64,000 bases of DNA from Stackebrandtia albiflava (GCF_007994225.1 NZ_VLLL01000005.1:1287142-1351141); one strand, 5' to 3'; counted from the first letter of the stretch, positions 7,199 through 17,147 are shown. Notes: generated by a model not told the origin, from the sequence alone. Translations and numbers: made by a program.

Positions 7199-9178
7199 GT
7201 GGCTCGTAGACGAAAAGGGCTGGCCCGCAAACAGCTGCGGGTAGCGCCCTACTTCATCGCGCTGCTGGCGCTCACCGGCCTGCTATGGCTGTCGGCGTTC
7301 GCAGGCGTCGGGTTCAAGAGTTTCCCGATGCCCAAGCTCGGCCTCGACCTGCAGGGCGGCATGAGCATGGTCCTGTCCGCCGAACTGCCCGACGGCGGCA
7401 CCCCCGACGCCGAGAGCATGGAACAGGCCCGGCAGATCATCGAGGACCGGGTCAACGGCACCGGTGTCGCCGAGCCCGAGATCTACGTCGAGGGCACCAA
7501 CAACATCGTGGTCAACGTGGCCGGTGACCAGACCGACGCCGACCAACTGCGCGAGGTCGGTGCCCCGGCCGAGTTGCGGTTCCGCCAGGTGCTCCAGGGT
7601 CCGTTGCCCGACTACACCCTTCAGGACCCGGCCGACTTCGAGGACGAGCCCAACGACGGTGCCGAGGACGGCGAGTCCGGCGACGAGTCGGGCGATGCGT
7701 CCGAATCGCCCTCGGCGGACGGCTCCGAATCCCCGTCGGCCGACGGCTCGGAGACCCCGTCGGCGGACTCCTCCGAGTCCCCCTCCGGTGAGGCGTCGGT
7801 GAGCCCGTCCGGAGACGCCTCCGAGTCCCCCTCGGGCGAGCCCTCCGAATCGCCGAGCGAACCGGCCGCCGAGGACCCGGCCGAGACCAACCCGGACATC
7901 GAGCAGCGCCGCGAGGAGGTCCGCGCCAAGATCGGCGAGGACGTCTGGGCGATGGCCGAGAGCCTGGTCGCGTCCGGCACACCGGTGCCCACCGACCAGC
8001 TCGCCGTGTACATGCAGGCCTTGGCGCCGTTCGGTGAACTGTTGGGCGAAGAGGTCGCCGTCCTCTCCCCGGAGATGCAGTTCTTCATCCCCACGATCGG
8101 CTGCGGCCAGCTCACCGGGCGGCCCGCCGGCTCCATCTCACCGATGGACCAGCAGGTCGTCGCCTGTGACCGCGCCACCCCGGAGGAGGTCGCGGCGGCC
8201 GAGGAGAGCGGACAGTCTCCCTACGGCAAGTACCTGCTCGCGCCCTCGACCGTGGAGGGACGTGACGTCTCCACCGCGGCCATGCAGCAGGACCAGCAGT
8301 CTCCCGGCGCCTGGGCCGTCGGCCTGACCTTCACCAACGATGGCCAGGACCGCTGGATGACGCTCGCCAACGAGGCCGTCAACACCCAGGTCGCGGTCGT
8401 GCTGGACAACGTCGTGGTCACCGCCCCGACCATCCAGCCCGGAGCCGCCAACGGCGGCACCGTCGAGATCACCGGTGGATTCACCTCCGACCAGGCCAGG
8501 CTGCTCGCCGAACAGCTCAACTACGGTTCGCTGCCGCTGGCCTTCGACGTCGAGACCATCGACACGGTCTCGGCGACGCTCGGCCTCGACCAGATGGAGG
8601 CCGGTCTGCTGGCCGGTGGCATCGGCGTCGCCCTGGTCATCCTGTACTGCCTGGCCTACTACCGGTTCCTCGGCGTCATCGTGATCCTCAGCCTCATCGT
8701 CTCCGGTGCGCTGCTGTACCCGGCGATCGCCATGCTCGGCGAGCAGATCGGCTTCACGCTCACCCTGGCCGGCATCGCCGGTTTCATCGTCGCGATCGGT
8801 ATCACCGCCGACTCCTTCGTGGTGTTCTTCGAACGACTGAAGGACGAGATGAAGGAGGGCAGATCGCCGCGCAGCGCGGTTCCACGCGCGTGGGTCAGGG
8901 CCAGGCGCACCATCATGTCCGCCAACGCCGTGTCGATCCTCGCGGCCATCGTGCTGTACTTCCTGGCGATCGGCGCCGTGAAGGGCTTCGCCTTCACGCT
9001 GGGCCTGTCGACCGTCATGGACATCGCGGTGGTCTTCCTGTTCACGCACCCCGTGGTCTCGTGGCTCTCGCGACGTGGCCGCATCCTGTCGTCCTCGCGG
9101 CTGTCGGGTCTCTACAGCGGTACCGCGATCCGAGTACAGCCGTCCCGCCGCGCCGTGACCCGCCCGAAGGAGTCCTGA
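7199..9178 (+). CDS. secD: Protein translocase subunit SecD
   Basis: A 659-aa proton-driven export subunit. TM1 at residues about 16-36, then KLGLDLQGGMSMVL (D1 signature), the periplasmic P1 domain, and a C-terminal RND-type block of five helices with GFIVAIGITADSFVVFFERLKDE. The GTG start has GAGGAGAG 9 nt upstream. An unusual Ser/Glu/Pro-rich linker of about 80 residues (about 150-232), built from SPSADGSE-like units, splits P1. The gene is followed 3 nt later by secF. Confidence 0.95.
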   Translation: MARRRKGLARKQLRVAPYFIALLALTGLLWLSAFAGVGFKSFPMPKLGLDLQGGMSMVLSAELPDGGTPDAESMEQARQIIEDRVNGTGVAEPEIYVEGTNNIVVNVAGDQTDADQLREVGAPAELRFRQVLQGPLPDYTLQDPADFEDEPNDGAEDGESGDESGDASESPSADGSESPSADGSETPSADSSESPSGEASVSPSGDASESPSGEPSESPSEPAAEDPAETNPDIEQRREEVRAKIGEDVWAMAESLVASGTPVPTDQLAVYMQALAPFGELLGEEVAVLSPEMQFFIPTIGCGQLTGRPAGSISPMDQQVVACDRATPEEVAAAEESGQSPYGKYLLAPSTVEGRDVSTAAMQQDQQSPGAWAVGLTFTNDGQDRWMTLANEAVNTQVAVVLDNVVVTAPTIQPGAANGGTVEITGGFTSDQARLLAEQLNYGSLPLAFDVETIDTVSATLGLDQMEAGLLAGGIGVALVILYCLAYYRFLGVIVILSLIVSGALLYPAIAMLGEQIGFTLTLAGIAGFIVAIGITADSFVVFFERLKDEMKEGRSPRSAVPRAWVRARRTIMSANAVSILAAIVLYFLAIGAVKGFAFTLGLSTVMDIAVVFLFTHPVVSWLSRRGRILSSSRLSGLYSGTAIRVQPSRRAVTRPKES

Positions 9179-9181
9179 GCC

Positions 9182-10390
9182 GTGAACCCCTTCTCCAAGG
9201 TCGTACGCGTATGGCGCACGCTCTACCACGGTGACAACAACTACAACTTCATGGGCTACCGCCCATGGTGGTACGGGCTGTCCGCGGCGTTGGCGCTCGT
9301 CTCGATCGTCGGGATCGCCGTCGTCGGCTTCAACCTCGGCATCGAGTTCTCCGGCGGCAGCCAGTTCACGGCTCCCGCCACGCAGAGCGACGCCACCCTC
9401 GACGACGTCCGCGGCGCCGTCGAATCCACCGGTGTGGAAGTCGCCTCCGCGCAGGAGTTCAGCGGCGGTGAGCGCTACCTGATCCGCACCGAACTGGTCG
9501 GCGAGGACGAGTCCCTGGAGATCCGGGACGTCATCGGCTCCGAGCTCGGGATCACCGCCGACGACGTCGACGTCACCGAGGTCAGTTCCTCGTGGGGCAG
9601 CAGCGTGAGCCGTCAGGCGATCATCGCGCTGTGCGTCTTCCTGGTGCTGGTGTCGATCTACCTGTGGTGGCGTTACGAACGCAAGATGGCGGGCGCCGCG
9701 ATCGCGGGTCTGATCCACAACCTGGTGTTCACCGCCGGTGTGTACGCGCTGGTCGGATTCGAGGTCACGCCGGGAACCGTGATCGGGATGCTCACCATCC
9801 TCGGTTACTCCCTCTACGACACCGTCGTCGTGTTCGACAAGGTCGACGAGAACACCCGCGGCACACTCGCGCAGTCCCGTTACACCTATCAGGACGGCGC
9901 GAACCTCGCCATCAACCAGACCCTGATGCGGTCGGTCAACACCTCGATCATCGGTCTGTTGCCGGTGGCGGGCCTGTTGTTCGTCGGTGCGGGCCTGCTC
10001 GGCGTCGGAACCCTGATGGACCTGGCGCTGGTGCTGTTCGTCGGTATGTTGACCGGTTCGTTCTCGTCGCTGTTCCTGTCGACGCCGCTCCTGGTGGACT
10101 TCAAGCTCATCGAGCCCGCCTACAAGACCCACACCCGCAAGGTCCTGGCCAAGCGGAGTGCGGGCGGCGACGCCGCCAAGGACGCCGAGGAGATCCGCGA
10201 GGAGATCACGGCCGACGTGGAGTCGGAGGTGGACTCCGACCTCGACTCCGACGGCGAGCCGGAGGAGTCCGAGGAGTACGACGTCACGGCGGAGGCCGAA
10301 CCTGAGGGCGACCGCCGCGCGTTGGCGGGTACGGCCCCCCGGCCGGGTGCCCGGGGAAGCCGCAGGCCGCCCAAGCGCCGGCGGCGCTGA
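9182..10390 (+). CDS. secF: Protein translocase subunit SecF
   Basis: A 402-aa partner of SecD with six membrane helices. GIEFSGGSQFT is the post-TM1 signature, and GYSLYDTVVVFDKVDENTRG plus LNQTL-like LAINQTLMRSVNTSI are the conserved RND segments. The C-terminal 90 residues form an acidic then basic cytoplasmic tail. GTG start, 3 nt after the secD stop. A strong hairpin terminator follows. Confidence 0.95.
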   Translation: MNPFSKVVRVWRTLYHGDNNYNFMGYRPWWYGLSAALALVSIVGIAVVGFNLGIEFSGGSQFTAPATQSDATLDDVRGAVESTGVEVASAQEFSGGERYLIRTELVGEDESLEIRDVIGSELGITADDVDVTEVSSSWGSSVSRQAIIALCVFLVLVSIYLWWRYERKMAGAAIAGLIHNLVFTAGVYALVGFEVTPGTVIGMLTILGYSLYDTVVVFDKVDENTRGTLAQSRYTYQDGANLAINQTLMRSVNTSIIGLLPVAGLLFVGAGLLGVGTLMDLALVLFVGMLTGSFSSLFLSTPLLVDFKLIEPAYKTHTRKVLAKRSAGGDAAKDAEEIREEITADVESEVDSDLDSDGEPEESEEYDVTAEAEPEGDRRALAGTAPRPGARGSRRPPKRRRR

Positions 10391-10409
10391 CCGGCCTCAC
10401 GCACACGAA

Positions 10410-10442
10410 CGGGGCGGATCAGACATCGTCTGATCCGCCCCG
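10410..10442. terminator. Bidirectional hairpin terminator after secF
   Basis: A 15-bp perfect stem (10410-10424 with 10428-10442) closes on ATC. It lies between the convergent secF and small basic protein genes. Confidence 0.8.
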
Positions 10443-10502
10443 CGTGTTGCTGTCACCGCTCGTGGGGCGACACGTCACCGCACCGCCTCACGGGCCAGGC
10501 GA

Positions 10503-10754
10503 TCAACGGCGGCCGGGGTCCTTCGCCCGTCCTGCCGTCCGGTTGGCCTGGTCCTGGTAGGACCGGTTTCCGGTCTCCGCGGTGCCGGCCGCGCCACCCC
10601 GGGCCTGGCTGCGCGCCTGCGTGGCCTTGCCCTTGGCTTCCGCCTTCTTTCCCTTGGCGCGGCTCTCGGCCTCGGTGCGCTTGCCCCGGGCCGCGTCGCC
10701 GGCCTTGCCCCTGGCGCGATCGGTGGTTTCGTCGAACCTGTCTGAGATCCCCAT
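10503..10754 (-). CDS. Small Lys/Arg/Ala/Gly-rich protein, CsbD-like
   Basis: An 83-aa, highly charged, hydrophilic protein built almost entirely of short K/R-A-E-G units such as RARGKAGDAARGKR and KGKKAEAKGKATQ. The composition and the opening MGISDRFDE resemble small actinobacterial CsbD-like stress proteins, but the similarity is too weak to assign function. I chose the ATG at 10754 because GAGGGG precedes it by 5 nt. It occupies the place where many actinobacteria have apt between secF and relA. Confidence 0.65.
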   Translation of the reverse strand: MGISDRFDETTDRARGKAGDAARGKRTEAESRAKGKKAEAKGKATQARSQARGGAAGTAETGNRSYQDQANRTAGRAKDPGRR

Positions 10755-10847
10755 TGCTGCCCCTCGTGTAGGAATGGCTGCATTTCGCATCTACACGTTA
10801 GGACGGCCGGAACGATTCCGGGGGAAGTCCGCTAAGTTACCGGGAAG

Positions 10848-13238
10848 TCACTCGTCGTCGCCGGAGGTGATCCGATAGGCGTCGTACACACCCTCCACCT
10901 TGCGCACCACGCGCAACACGTGATCCAGGTGTTTGGGGTCCGCCATCTCGAAGGTGAAGCGGGACAGGGCCACCCGGTCCCGCGTCGTGGTGACCGTCGC
11001 CGACAGGATGCCGATTCGTTCCTCCGACAGGGCCTGTGTCACGTCGGCGAGTAGCCGGTGCCGGTCGAGCGCCTCCACCTGCATCACCATCAGGAACGCA
11101 GAATCGGACGCGGGCCGCCACGAGACCTCCACGAGGCGTTCCGGTTCGTCCTCGGCCCGCATCAGGTTCGGGCAGTCGCTCCGGTGCACGCTGATGACGT
11201 TGTACCGGGTGACGAAACCGATGATGTCCTGATGCGGCACCGGGTTACAGCACCCCGCGAGCTTGACCGCGGCGTCGCTGTTGCCCATCCCCGCCACCAC
11301 GACCGCGGCGTCCTGGACGTGCCGGTGCTGCTTGCTGCGGTCGGGGGAGGTGACCTCCGCGATGTCCTCCACGGCGCCCTCGGTGCCGCCGTAGCCGGTG
11401 ACCAGCCGTTGCACGATGTGCTGCGCGGACACCTGGTTCTCGCCCACGGCCGCGTACAACGCCGACACGTCGGTGAGGTGGAGTTCCCGGGCGATGGCGT
11501 TGAGGGCGCTGGTGGTCAGCAGCCGCTGCAACGGCAGGCCCTGCTTGCGCATCGCCTTGGTGATCAGGTTCTTGCCGTTGTCGATGGACTCTTCCCGGCG
11601 CTCCTTGTTGAAGTGCTGCCGGATCTTGGTGCGGGCGCGGGGGCTCTTGACGAACGACAACCAGTCCTGGCTGGGATTGGGGGCCTCGTTGTTGGACGTG
11701 AAGATCTCCACGACGTCGCCGTTCGACAACGGTTCGTGGAGCGCCACCAGTTTCTCGTTCACCTTGGCGCCGATGCAGCGGTGACCGATGTCGGTGTGCA
11801 CCGCGTAGGCGAAGTCGACCGGGGTCGAACCGGCGGGCAACGCGATGACGTCGCCCTTGGGTGTGAAGACGTACGCCTCGGAGCTGGCGAGGTCGAACCG
11901 CAGCGCGTCCAGGAACTCGCTGGGGTCGGCGGCCTCCCGCTGCCAGTCGAGCAGTTGCCGCAGCCACGCCATCTCGTCGATGTGCGCGGGCGGGCCCGCG
12001 ATCGTGGCGCCCTTGGTCTCCTTGTACTTCCAGTGCGCCGCGATGCCGTACTCGGCCGTGCGGTGCATCGCCCAGGTGCGGATCTGCATCTCGACGGGTT
12101 TGCCGGTCGGGCCGATCACCGTCGTGTGCAACGACTGGTACATGTTGAACTTCGGCATCGCGATGAAGTCCTTGAACCGGCCGGGGACCGGCTGCCAGTT
12201 CGCGTGGATGACGCCCAGGGCGGCGTAGCAGTCGCGCTCGCTGTCGACGAGGATGCGTATCCCGACCAGGTCGTAGATGTCGGAGAAGTCCCGGCCGCGC
12301 ACGATCATCTTCTGATAGATCGAGTACAGGTGTTTCGGCCTGCCGGACACGGTCGCCTTGATGCGCGCGTCCCGCAGGTCGGTGTTGACCCGGTCGGTGA
12401 CCTGCGCCAGCAGCATCTCCCGCTGCGGCGTGTGCTCGGCGACGAGCCTGCCGATCTCGGCGTACCGCTTGCGGTACAACGTCGCGAACGCCAGGTCCTC
12501 CAGCTCCCACTTGATGGTGTTCATGCCCAGCCGATGGGCCAGTGGCGCCAGGATCTCCAGTGTCTCGCGGGCCTTCTGCTCCTGCTTGGCCTGCGGGAGG
12601 AAGGTCAGCGTCCGCATGTTGTGCAGCCGGTCGGCGAGCTTGATGACCAGTACGCGCGGGTCCTTGGCCATCGCCACGACCATCTTGCGGATCGTCTCGG
12701 CCTTGGCGGCGTCGCCCAGCTTGACCTTGTCGAGCTTGGTGACGCCGTCGACGAGCAGCGCCACCTCGCCGTCGAAGTCGCGCTGCACGTCCTCGATCGT
12801 GTAGTCGGTGTCCTCGACGGTGTCGTGCAGCAGCGCGGCCACCAGGGTGGTGGTGTCCATACCCAGCTCGGCCAGGATCGAGGCCACCGCCAGCGGGTGG
12901 GTGATGTAGGGGTCGCCCGACTTGCGGAACTGGCCCTCGTGCAGCCGCTCGGCGGTGTCGTACGCCCGTTGCAGGAGCCGCACGTCGGTACGGGGGTGCG
13001 ACGCCCGGTGCGTCGCCACCAGCGGTTCCAGCACCTCGGGGAGCTGTGGTGACTGCCAGGGCGTGTTGAATCTGGCGAGTCTCGCGCGGACCCGGCGGCC
13101 GGTGGGCGCGCCGGAGAGGCCGGAGCGGTTGCCGTTGCCGTTGGACTGCGCGCGTTCGGCCGCCGGCGGCGTACCACCGGCGGCCGAGCCGCGCCTACTG
13201 TCCTTGTCTCCGGGAGAGACCACTGTCTCACCAGCCAC
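10848..13238 (-). CDS. relA: Bifunctional (p)ppGpp synthetase/hydrolase RelA/SpoT (Rsh)
   Basis: A 796-aa stringent-response enzyme. HD hydrolase domain with [13 protein letters not shown] and [13 protein letters not shown], synthetase domain with [12 protein letters not shown] and [22 protein letters not shown] domain [22 protein letters not shown], a Cys-containing zinc-finger-like segment ([15 protein letters not shown]) and a C-terminal ACT domain. It makes and degrades ppGpp in response to stalled ribosomes. I prefer the GTG at 13238, with AGGAG 6 nt upstream, over an ATG at 13268 that lacks a ribosome site. The N-terminal 70 residues are poorly conserved and Gly/Ser-rich. Confidence 0.96.
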   Translation of the reverse strand: MAGETVVSPGDKDSRRGSAAGGTPPAAERAQSNGNGNRSGLSGAPTGRRVRARLARFNTPWQSPQLPEVLEPLVATHRASHPRTDVRLLQRAYDTAERLHEGQFRKSGDPYITHPLAVASILAELGMDTTTLVAALLHDTVEDTDYTIEDVQRDFDGEVALLVDGVTKLDKVKLGDAAKAETIRKMVVAMAKDPRVLVIKLADRLHNMRTLTFLPQAKQEQKARETLEILAPLAHRLGMNTIKWELEDLAFATLYRKRYAEIGRLVAEHTPQREMLLAQVTDRVNTDLRDARIKATVSGRPKHLYSIYQKMIVRGRDFSDIYDLVGIRILVDSERDCYAALGVIHANWQPVPGRFKDFIAMPKFNMYQSLHTTVIGPTGKPVEMQIRTWAMHRTAEYGIAAHWKYKETKGATIAGPPAHIDEMAWLRQLLDWQREAADPSEFLDALRFDLASSEAYVFTPKGDVIALPAGSTPVDFAYAVHTDIGHRCIGAKVNEKLVALHEPLSNGDVVEIFTSNNEAPNPSQDWLSFVKSPRARTKIRQHFNKERREESIDNGKNLITKAMRKQGLPLQRLLTTSALNAIARELHLTDVSALYAAVGENQVSAQHIVQRLVTGYGGTEGAVEDIAEVTSPDRSKQHRHVQDAAVVVAGMGNSDAAVKLAGCCNPVPHQDIIGFVTRYNVISVHRSDCPNLMRAEDEPERLVEVSWRPASDSAFLMVMQVEALDRHRLLADVTQALSEERIGILSATVTTTRDRVALSRFTFEMADPKHLDHVLRVVRKVEGVYDAYRITSGDDE

Positions 13239-13337
13239 TCTGGGCTCCTCACCACCACGGTTACGCATCAGGGAGCCGGTTCGGGATCCCAGTGCCCATC
13301 GTAGTGCGCCCGTCGCGCGACCGGCGACAGGCGGGCG

Positions 13338-14255
13338 TCAGCCCATCGGCATCTGCTGCTGGGAGGCCGGCACCTCGGCCCCGGCCTGCGCGATCTCCCG
13401 CACGATGTCGAGGCCCTCGGTCAGTTCACCGAAGACCGTGTAGTCGGCGGGCAGGTAGGTGTCCTCGTACACGATGAAGAACTGGCTGCCGTTGGTGTCG
13501 GGCCCGGAGTTGGCCATCGCGATGGTCCCGGCCATGTAGTTGGGCTCGGGCTTCTTGCCCTCGGCGATCTCCTCCTCGGTCAGGTCCTCGGCGGTGTCGT
13601 GGGGCAGGTTCTCGTTGGCGAAGCTGTAGCCCGGGCCGCCGGAGCCGGTGGCGGTGGGGTCGCCGCACTGGAGGACGAAGATGCCCTCGGTGGTGAGCCG
13701 GTGGCATTCGCTGCCGTCGAAGTAGCCCTGACCGGCCAGCGCGGTGAAGCTCGCCGCGGTACAGGGGGCGTTCTCGGTGTCGATCTCCACGGTGAGGTCG
13801 CCGTGGTTGGTCTGGATCGTCATGGTCTGCGTGCCGCTGGCGGGCTGCGCGCCGTCGGCGGGTGCCTCCGCGTCCTGGAGGTTCGGGTTCGCGGCCCGCT
13901 CCTCGTCACTGGCGGGCACGTACGCGCACTCGGCGGTGCCGTCGTCGGCCGAGGCCGGGTCCGACATCGTCAACGCGGTGATGTCGACCTGTTCGACGGG
14001 CTGGCCGTCACCGGCGGGGACCATCTCCTCCTCGGTGGGGCCGTCGTCCCCGGTGGCGGTGGTGTCGGTGGTGTTCGCGGTGCTGATCACCTTGTACAGC
14101 AGGAAACCGATCCCGCCCACCAGGACCAGGGCCAGCACCGAGGCCAACGTCACCTGGATGCGACGGGTACGGCGGGCCGCGGCGGCCTTCTCGGCCATGC
14201 GGGCTTCGAGTTTGGCGCGGGCCGCTTCCCGTTGCTGTCGAACTGAGGATGGCAC
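13338..14255 (-). CDS. Membrane-anchored cyclophilin-type peptidyl-prolyl isomerase
   Basis: A 305-aa protein with a basic cytoplasmic N-terminus, one membrane helix at residues about 34-55, an acidic linker and an extracytoplasmic cyclophilin domain from about residue 140. Signatures are TNHGDLTVEIDTENAPCTAA, YFDGSECHRL, GSGGPGYSFANE, GTIAMANSG and NGSQFFIVYED. It probably catalyses proline isomerisation in exported proteins. The GTG start has GGAG 7 nt upstream. It lies downstream of the gene at 14313-14657, whose basic N-terminus and helix resemble its own. This gene normally sits between relA and hisS in actinobacteria. Confidence 0.93.
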   Translation of the reverse strand: MPSSVRQQREAARAKLEARMAEKAAAARRTRRIQVTLASVLALVLVGGIGFLLYKVISTANTTDTTATGDDGPTEEEMVPAGDGQPVEQVDITALTMSDPASADDGTAECAYVPASDEERAANPNLQDAEAPADGAQPASGTQTMTIQTNHGDLTVEIDTENAPCTAASFTALAGQGYFDGSECHRLTTEGIFVLQCGDPTATGSGGPGYSFANENLPHDTAEDLTEEEIAEGKKPEPNYMAGTIAMANSGPDTNGSQFFIVYEDTYLPADYTVFGELTEGLDIVREIAQAGAEVPASQQQMPMG

Positions 14256-14312
14256 CGGATGCTCCGATCGTGGTGTGTGGTGGAGGTGGAAGGCAGGTGA
14301 GATGGTGAGCCG

Positions 14313-14657
14313 TCAGGACTCGTCGGTGTCCCCGCTGGGAGTCTCCGACGGGTCCTCGCTGCTCTCGGCGTCGCCGTCGCTCGACGGTTCCTCCGACGGC
14401 TCGTCGGAGGGCGCCGGGGTCGGTTCCTCTTCGGCGGGCGTGGTGGTCTCCGCCGTGGGATTGTCGTCGGGCTCCGCGGAGTCGAACGCGCCCAACAACC
14501 ACGCCAACCCGAATCCGGCCAGGATCAGCACGAGCACGCTCGCTCCGGCGATCAACTGCCGGCGACGTCGCGCCGATGCGGCGCGCCTGCTGAGCTGGCG
14601 CTCGTACTTGGCCCGGGCGAGTTGCCGCTGGCGGGCCTTGCCCTTGCTGGAGGACAC
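14313..14657 (-). CDS. Small membrane protein with acidic exposed tail
   Basis: A 114-aa protein: basic N-terminus (KARQRQLARAKYERQLSRR), a single hydrophobic helix (LIAGASVLVLILAGFGLAWL), then a disordered Glu/Pro/Ser/Thr-rich tail with no domain. The N-terminus and helix resemble those of the adjacent cyclophilin, so this may be a duplicated and shortened copy that has lost its isomerase domain. The GTG at 14657 was chosen because GAGG lies 8 nt upstream; longer starts add Arg-rich sequence typical of non-coding GC-rich DNA. Probably cotranscribed with the cyclophilin (57-nt gap). Confidence 0.7.
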   Translation of the reverse strand: MSSSKGKARQRQLARAKYERQLSRRAASARRRRQLIAGASVLVLILAGFGLAWLLGAFDSAEPDDNPTAETTTPAEEEPTPAPSDEPSEEPSSDGDAESSEDPSETPSGDTDES

Positions 14658-15007
14658 GGGTACTACCTCTTCTCTCGGCGGACGCGGACGCCGGTGACTG
14701 CCTCGTTCAGATGAATGGCGAATCCTGCCGGTGACGGGGCACCGGCCACGGACCCCGCGGTGGCGCGGCGTCGGACCGGACGGCGGGCGCGTGCGGTGAC
14801 GCCGCACACGTGCTGGACGCCGCGCGCGTGCCGTGATGGGTCGGAAACCGGTTCGCCACGGGCGTTCCATTGCCGGACTGTCTCCGTGCGGTTCTGGACG
14901 GGGAGTCTATAACGTCAAGCCCGGATGCGTATACGTCCGTGTCGTCGGTACGCTTACCGGATGTGGGCCGAAAAGGCCGTATAAACCCACCGAAAAGGGA
15001 CGAATCC
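14658..15007. other. Divergent intergenic region with unresolved promoters
   Basis: A 350-bp gap between divergent genes. TATAAC at 14908-14913 and the AT-richer stretch 14905-15000 suggest promoters, but no well-spaced -35 partner is visible on either strand. No RNA gene or repeat seen. Confidence 0.4.
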
Positions 15008-15712
15008 GTGCTGATCCGCAGTCTCGTCGCCGAGGCGTTCGCCACAAATTGTTATGTGGTTGCGCCCGAAGCGGGCGCGGAGTGCGTGGTCGTCGACCCG
15101 GGCATCGGCGTGGTGCCGGGCCTCGACGAGGTCCTGGCCGAGCACCGGCTCAAACCGGTGGCGGTGTTGATGACCCACGGCCACCTCGACCACACCTTCT
15201 CGGTGACACCGGTGTGCGGAGCGCGTGACATCCCCGCCTACATCCACGCGGGTGACCGGGAGTTGTTGGCCGACCCGATGAAGGGCCTGTCCCCGCAGCT
15301 GGGCGCGATCTTCGGTGGACGACTCACCTGGACCGAACCGGACGACGTGGCGATCCTGCCCGACGGAGGCGACCTGCGGCTGGCGGGCCTGGAGTTCACC
15401 GTCGACCACGCCCCCGGCCACACGCCGGGCTCGGTGCTGTTCCGGTTGCCCGGGGACGACGACGCGGCGGCCTACTGCCTGTCGGGTGACGTGCTGTTCG
15501 CGGGTTCGATAGGTCGCACCGACCTGCCCGGCGGCAGCACCGAGGCGATGATGACGAGCCTGCGCGACAAGATCCTGCCCCTGGCGGACGAGACCGAGGT
15601 ACTGCCGGGGCACGGCGGCGCCACCACGATCGGGCGGGAACGCCGCACGAACCCGTTCCTGCGTCAGGTGAACGAGAGCGGCCATATGCGGGCACCGACC
15701 CGCGGGATGTGA
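15008..15712 (+). CDS. Metallo-beta-lactamase-fold hydrolase, glyoxalase II-like
   Basis: A 234-aa soluble enzyme with the full dizinc ligand set: THGHLDH (HxHxDH), VDHAPGHTPGS, CLSGDVLFAGSIGRTDLPGG and LPGHGG. The short, compact form without the C-terminal helical domain matches YcbL-type enzymes rather than full GloB. Such enzymes hydrolyse thioesters such as S-lactoylglutathione or mycothiol/bacillithiol analogues; the substrate here is not known. I chose the GTG at 15008 with GGGA upstream. It precedes hisS, a conserved actinobacterial pairing. Confidence 0.88.
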   Translation: MLIRSLVAEAFATNCYVVAPEAGAECVVVDPGIGVVPGLDEVLAEHRLKPVAVLMTHGHLDHTFSVTPVCGARDIPAYIHAGDRELLADPMKGLSPQLGAIFGGRLTWTEPDDVAILPDGGDLRLAGLEFTVDHAPGHTPGSVLFRLPGDDDAAAYCLSGDVLFAGSIGRTDLPGGSTEAMMTSLRDKILPLADETEVLPGHGGATTIGRERRTNPFLRQVNESGHMRAPTRGM

Positions 15713-15776
15713 GCCGCGCGGTCGGTGCCGCGCCGAGCCGTCCGTCTTCCGTTCACCACGCCAGGAGTTTCAAGTA

Positions 15777-17102
15777 ATGAGCCGTATCGCGCCGCTGTCC
15801 GGATTTCCCGAACTGCTGCCGGGACAGCGCATCGTCGAACAGCGGGTCCTCGACCGGCTGGCCCACACCTTCGAGCTCTACGGGTTCTCGTCGATCCAGA
15901 CCCGTGCCGTCGAACCGATGGAACAACTGCTTCGCAAGGGCGAGACCTCCAAGGAGGTGTACGTCCTGCGGCGCCTGCAGGCCGACGAGTCCGACTCCGG
16001 TGACTCCGGCCTCGGGCTGCACTTCGACCTGACCGTGCCGTTGGCGCGGTACGTCCTGGAGAACGCCGGCAGGCTCCAGTTCCCGTTCCGCCGGTACCAG
16101 ATCCAGCCGTGTTGGCGCGGGGAACGGCCGCAGGAGGGCCGTTTCCGGGAGTTCTGGCAGGCGGACGTCGACGTGGTCGACCGCGACGACCTCTCGGGCC
16201 ACTACGAGGTGGAGTTGCCGCTGCTGATCGGGGACGCGCTGAGGTCGCTGCCGATCCCCCGGATGCGGATGCACGTCAACAACCGGAAACTCTCACAGGG
16301 CTTCTACCGGGGCCTGGGGATCGCCGACCCCATGGCGGCCATCCGTGCAGTGGACAAGCTCGACAAGATCGGTCCCCGCGGGGTGGCCGACCTGCTCGCC
16401 GAGACCACCGGAGCCGACGACGCACAGGTGGCGGCCTGTCTCGCCCTGGCGGAGATCCACAGTGAGGACGAATCCTTCGTCGACCGGGTCAGGGCCCTCG
16501 GCGTCTCGGACCCGTTGCTGGACGAGGGACTGTCGGAACTCGGCGCCGTCGTCACCGCCGCCGCCGAGGACGCGCCGGGCCTCGTCGTGGCGGACCTGCG
16601 GATCGCGCGGGGCCTGGACTACTACACCGGAACCGTCTACGAGACCTACATGGACGGTTACGCGAACCTGGGTTCGGTCTGCTCGGGCGGGCGTTACGAC
16701 GACCTCGCCAGCGAGGGAAGGAACCGGTTCCCGGGTGTGGGACTGTCGATCGGTGTGTCCCGCATCCTCGTTCCGCTGTTGAACGAGGGGCGGCTCGCTC
16801 CGACCCGGGAGGTGCCGACGTGTGTCCTGGTCGCGCTGCCGAACGAGGAACGCCGGCGCGACTGCGACCGGATCGCCCGGGCGTTGCGGTCGCGGGGGAT
16901 CGCCGCCGAGGTCGCGCCCGCCGCGCAGAAGTACGGCAAGCAGATCCGGTTCGCCGAGCGGCGTGGGATCCCGTTCGTCTGGTTCCCGGGTGACGCCGAA
17001 GGCGGTGACGAGGTGCGGGACATCCGCTCGGGGGAGCAGTCGGCCGCCGACGGCGCGAAGTGGAGTCCGCCGGACGCCGACCTGCGGCCGCGGATCGCAT
17101 GA
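15777..17102 (+). CDS. hisS: Histidine--tRNA ligase
   Basis: A 441-aa class II synthetase. Motif 2 region FDLTVPLARYVLENAG with YQIQPCWRGERPQEGRFREF, the histidine-specific LDYYTGTVYETYM, and CSGGRYDDL near motif 3; the C-terminal anticodon-binding domain starts near residue 345. It charges tRNA-His for translation. AGGAG lies 9 nt upstream of the ATG. A hairpin terminator follows directly. Confidence 0.97.
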   Translation: MSRIAPLSGFPELLPGQRIVEQRVLDRLAHTFELYGFSSIQTRAVEPMEQLLRKGETSKEVYVLRRLQADESDSGDSGLGLHFDLTVPLARYVLENAGRLQFPFRRYQIQPCWRGERPQEGRFREFWQADVDVVDRDDLSGHYEVELPLLIGDALRSLPIPRMRMHVNNRKLSQGFYRGLGIADPMAAIRAVDKLDKIGPRGVADLLAETTGADDAQVAACLALAEIHSEDESFVDRVRALGVSDPLLDEGLSELGAVVTAAAEDAPGLVVADLRIARGLDYYTGTVYETYMDGYANLGSVCSGGRYDDLASEGRNRFPGVGLSIGVSRILVPLLNEGRLAPTREVPTCVLVALPNEERRRDCDRIARALRSRGIAAEVAPAAQKYGKQIRFAERRGIPFVWFPGDAEGGDEVRDIRSGEQSAADGAKWSPPDADLRPRIA

Positions 17103-17107
17103 GACGA

Positions 17108-17141
17108 CCGGGGGCGGGCGGGGTCTTCCGCCCACCCCCGG
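17108..17141. terminator. Hairpin terminator after hisS
   Basis: CCGGGGG and CCCCCGG flank an inner GGGCGG/CCGCCC stem with one C-A mismatch and loop GGTCTT. It serves the convergent hisS and the ricin-like gene. Confidence 0.75.
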
Positions 17142-17147
17142 GTCCGG

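Noticed and set aside
8138-10132. Long minus-strand frame opposite secD and secF
   Set aside because: Antisense shadow; it crosses a gene boundary and shows no domain.
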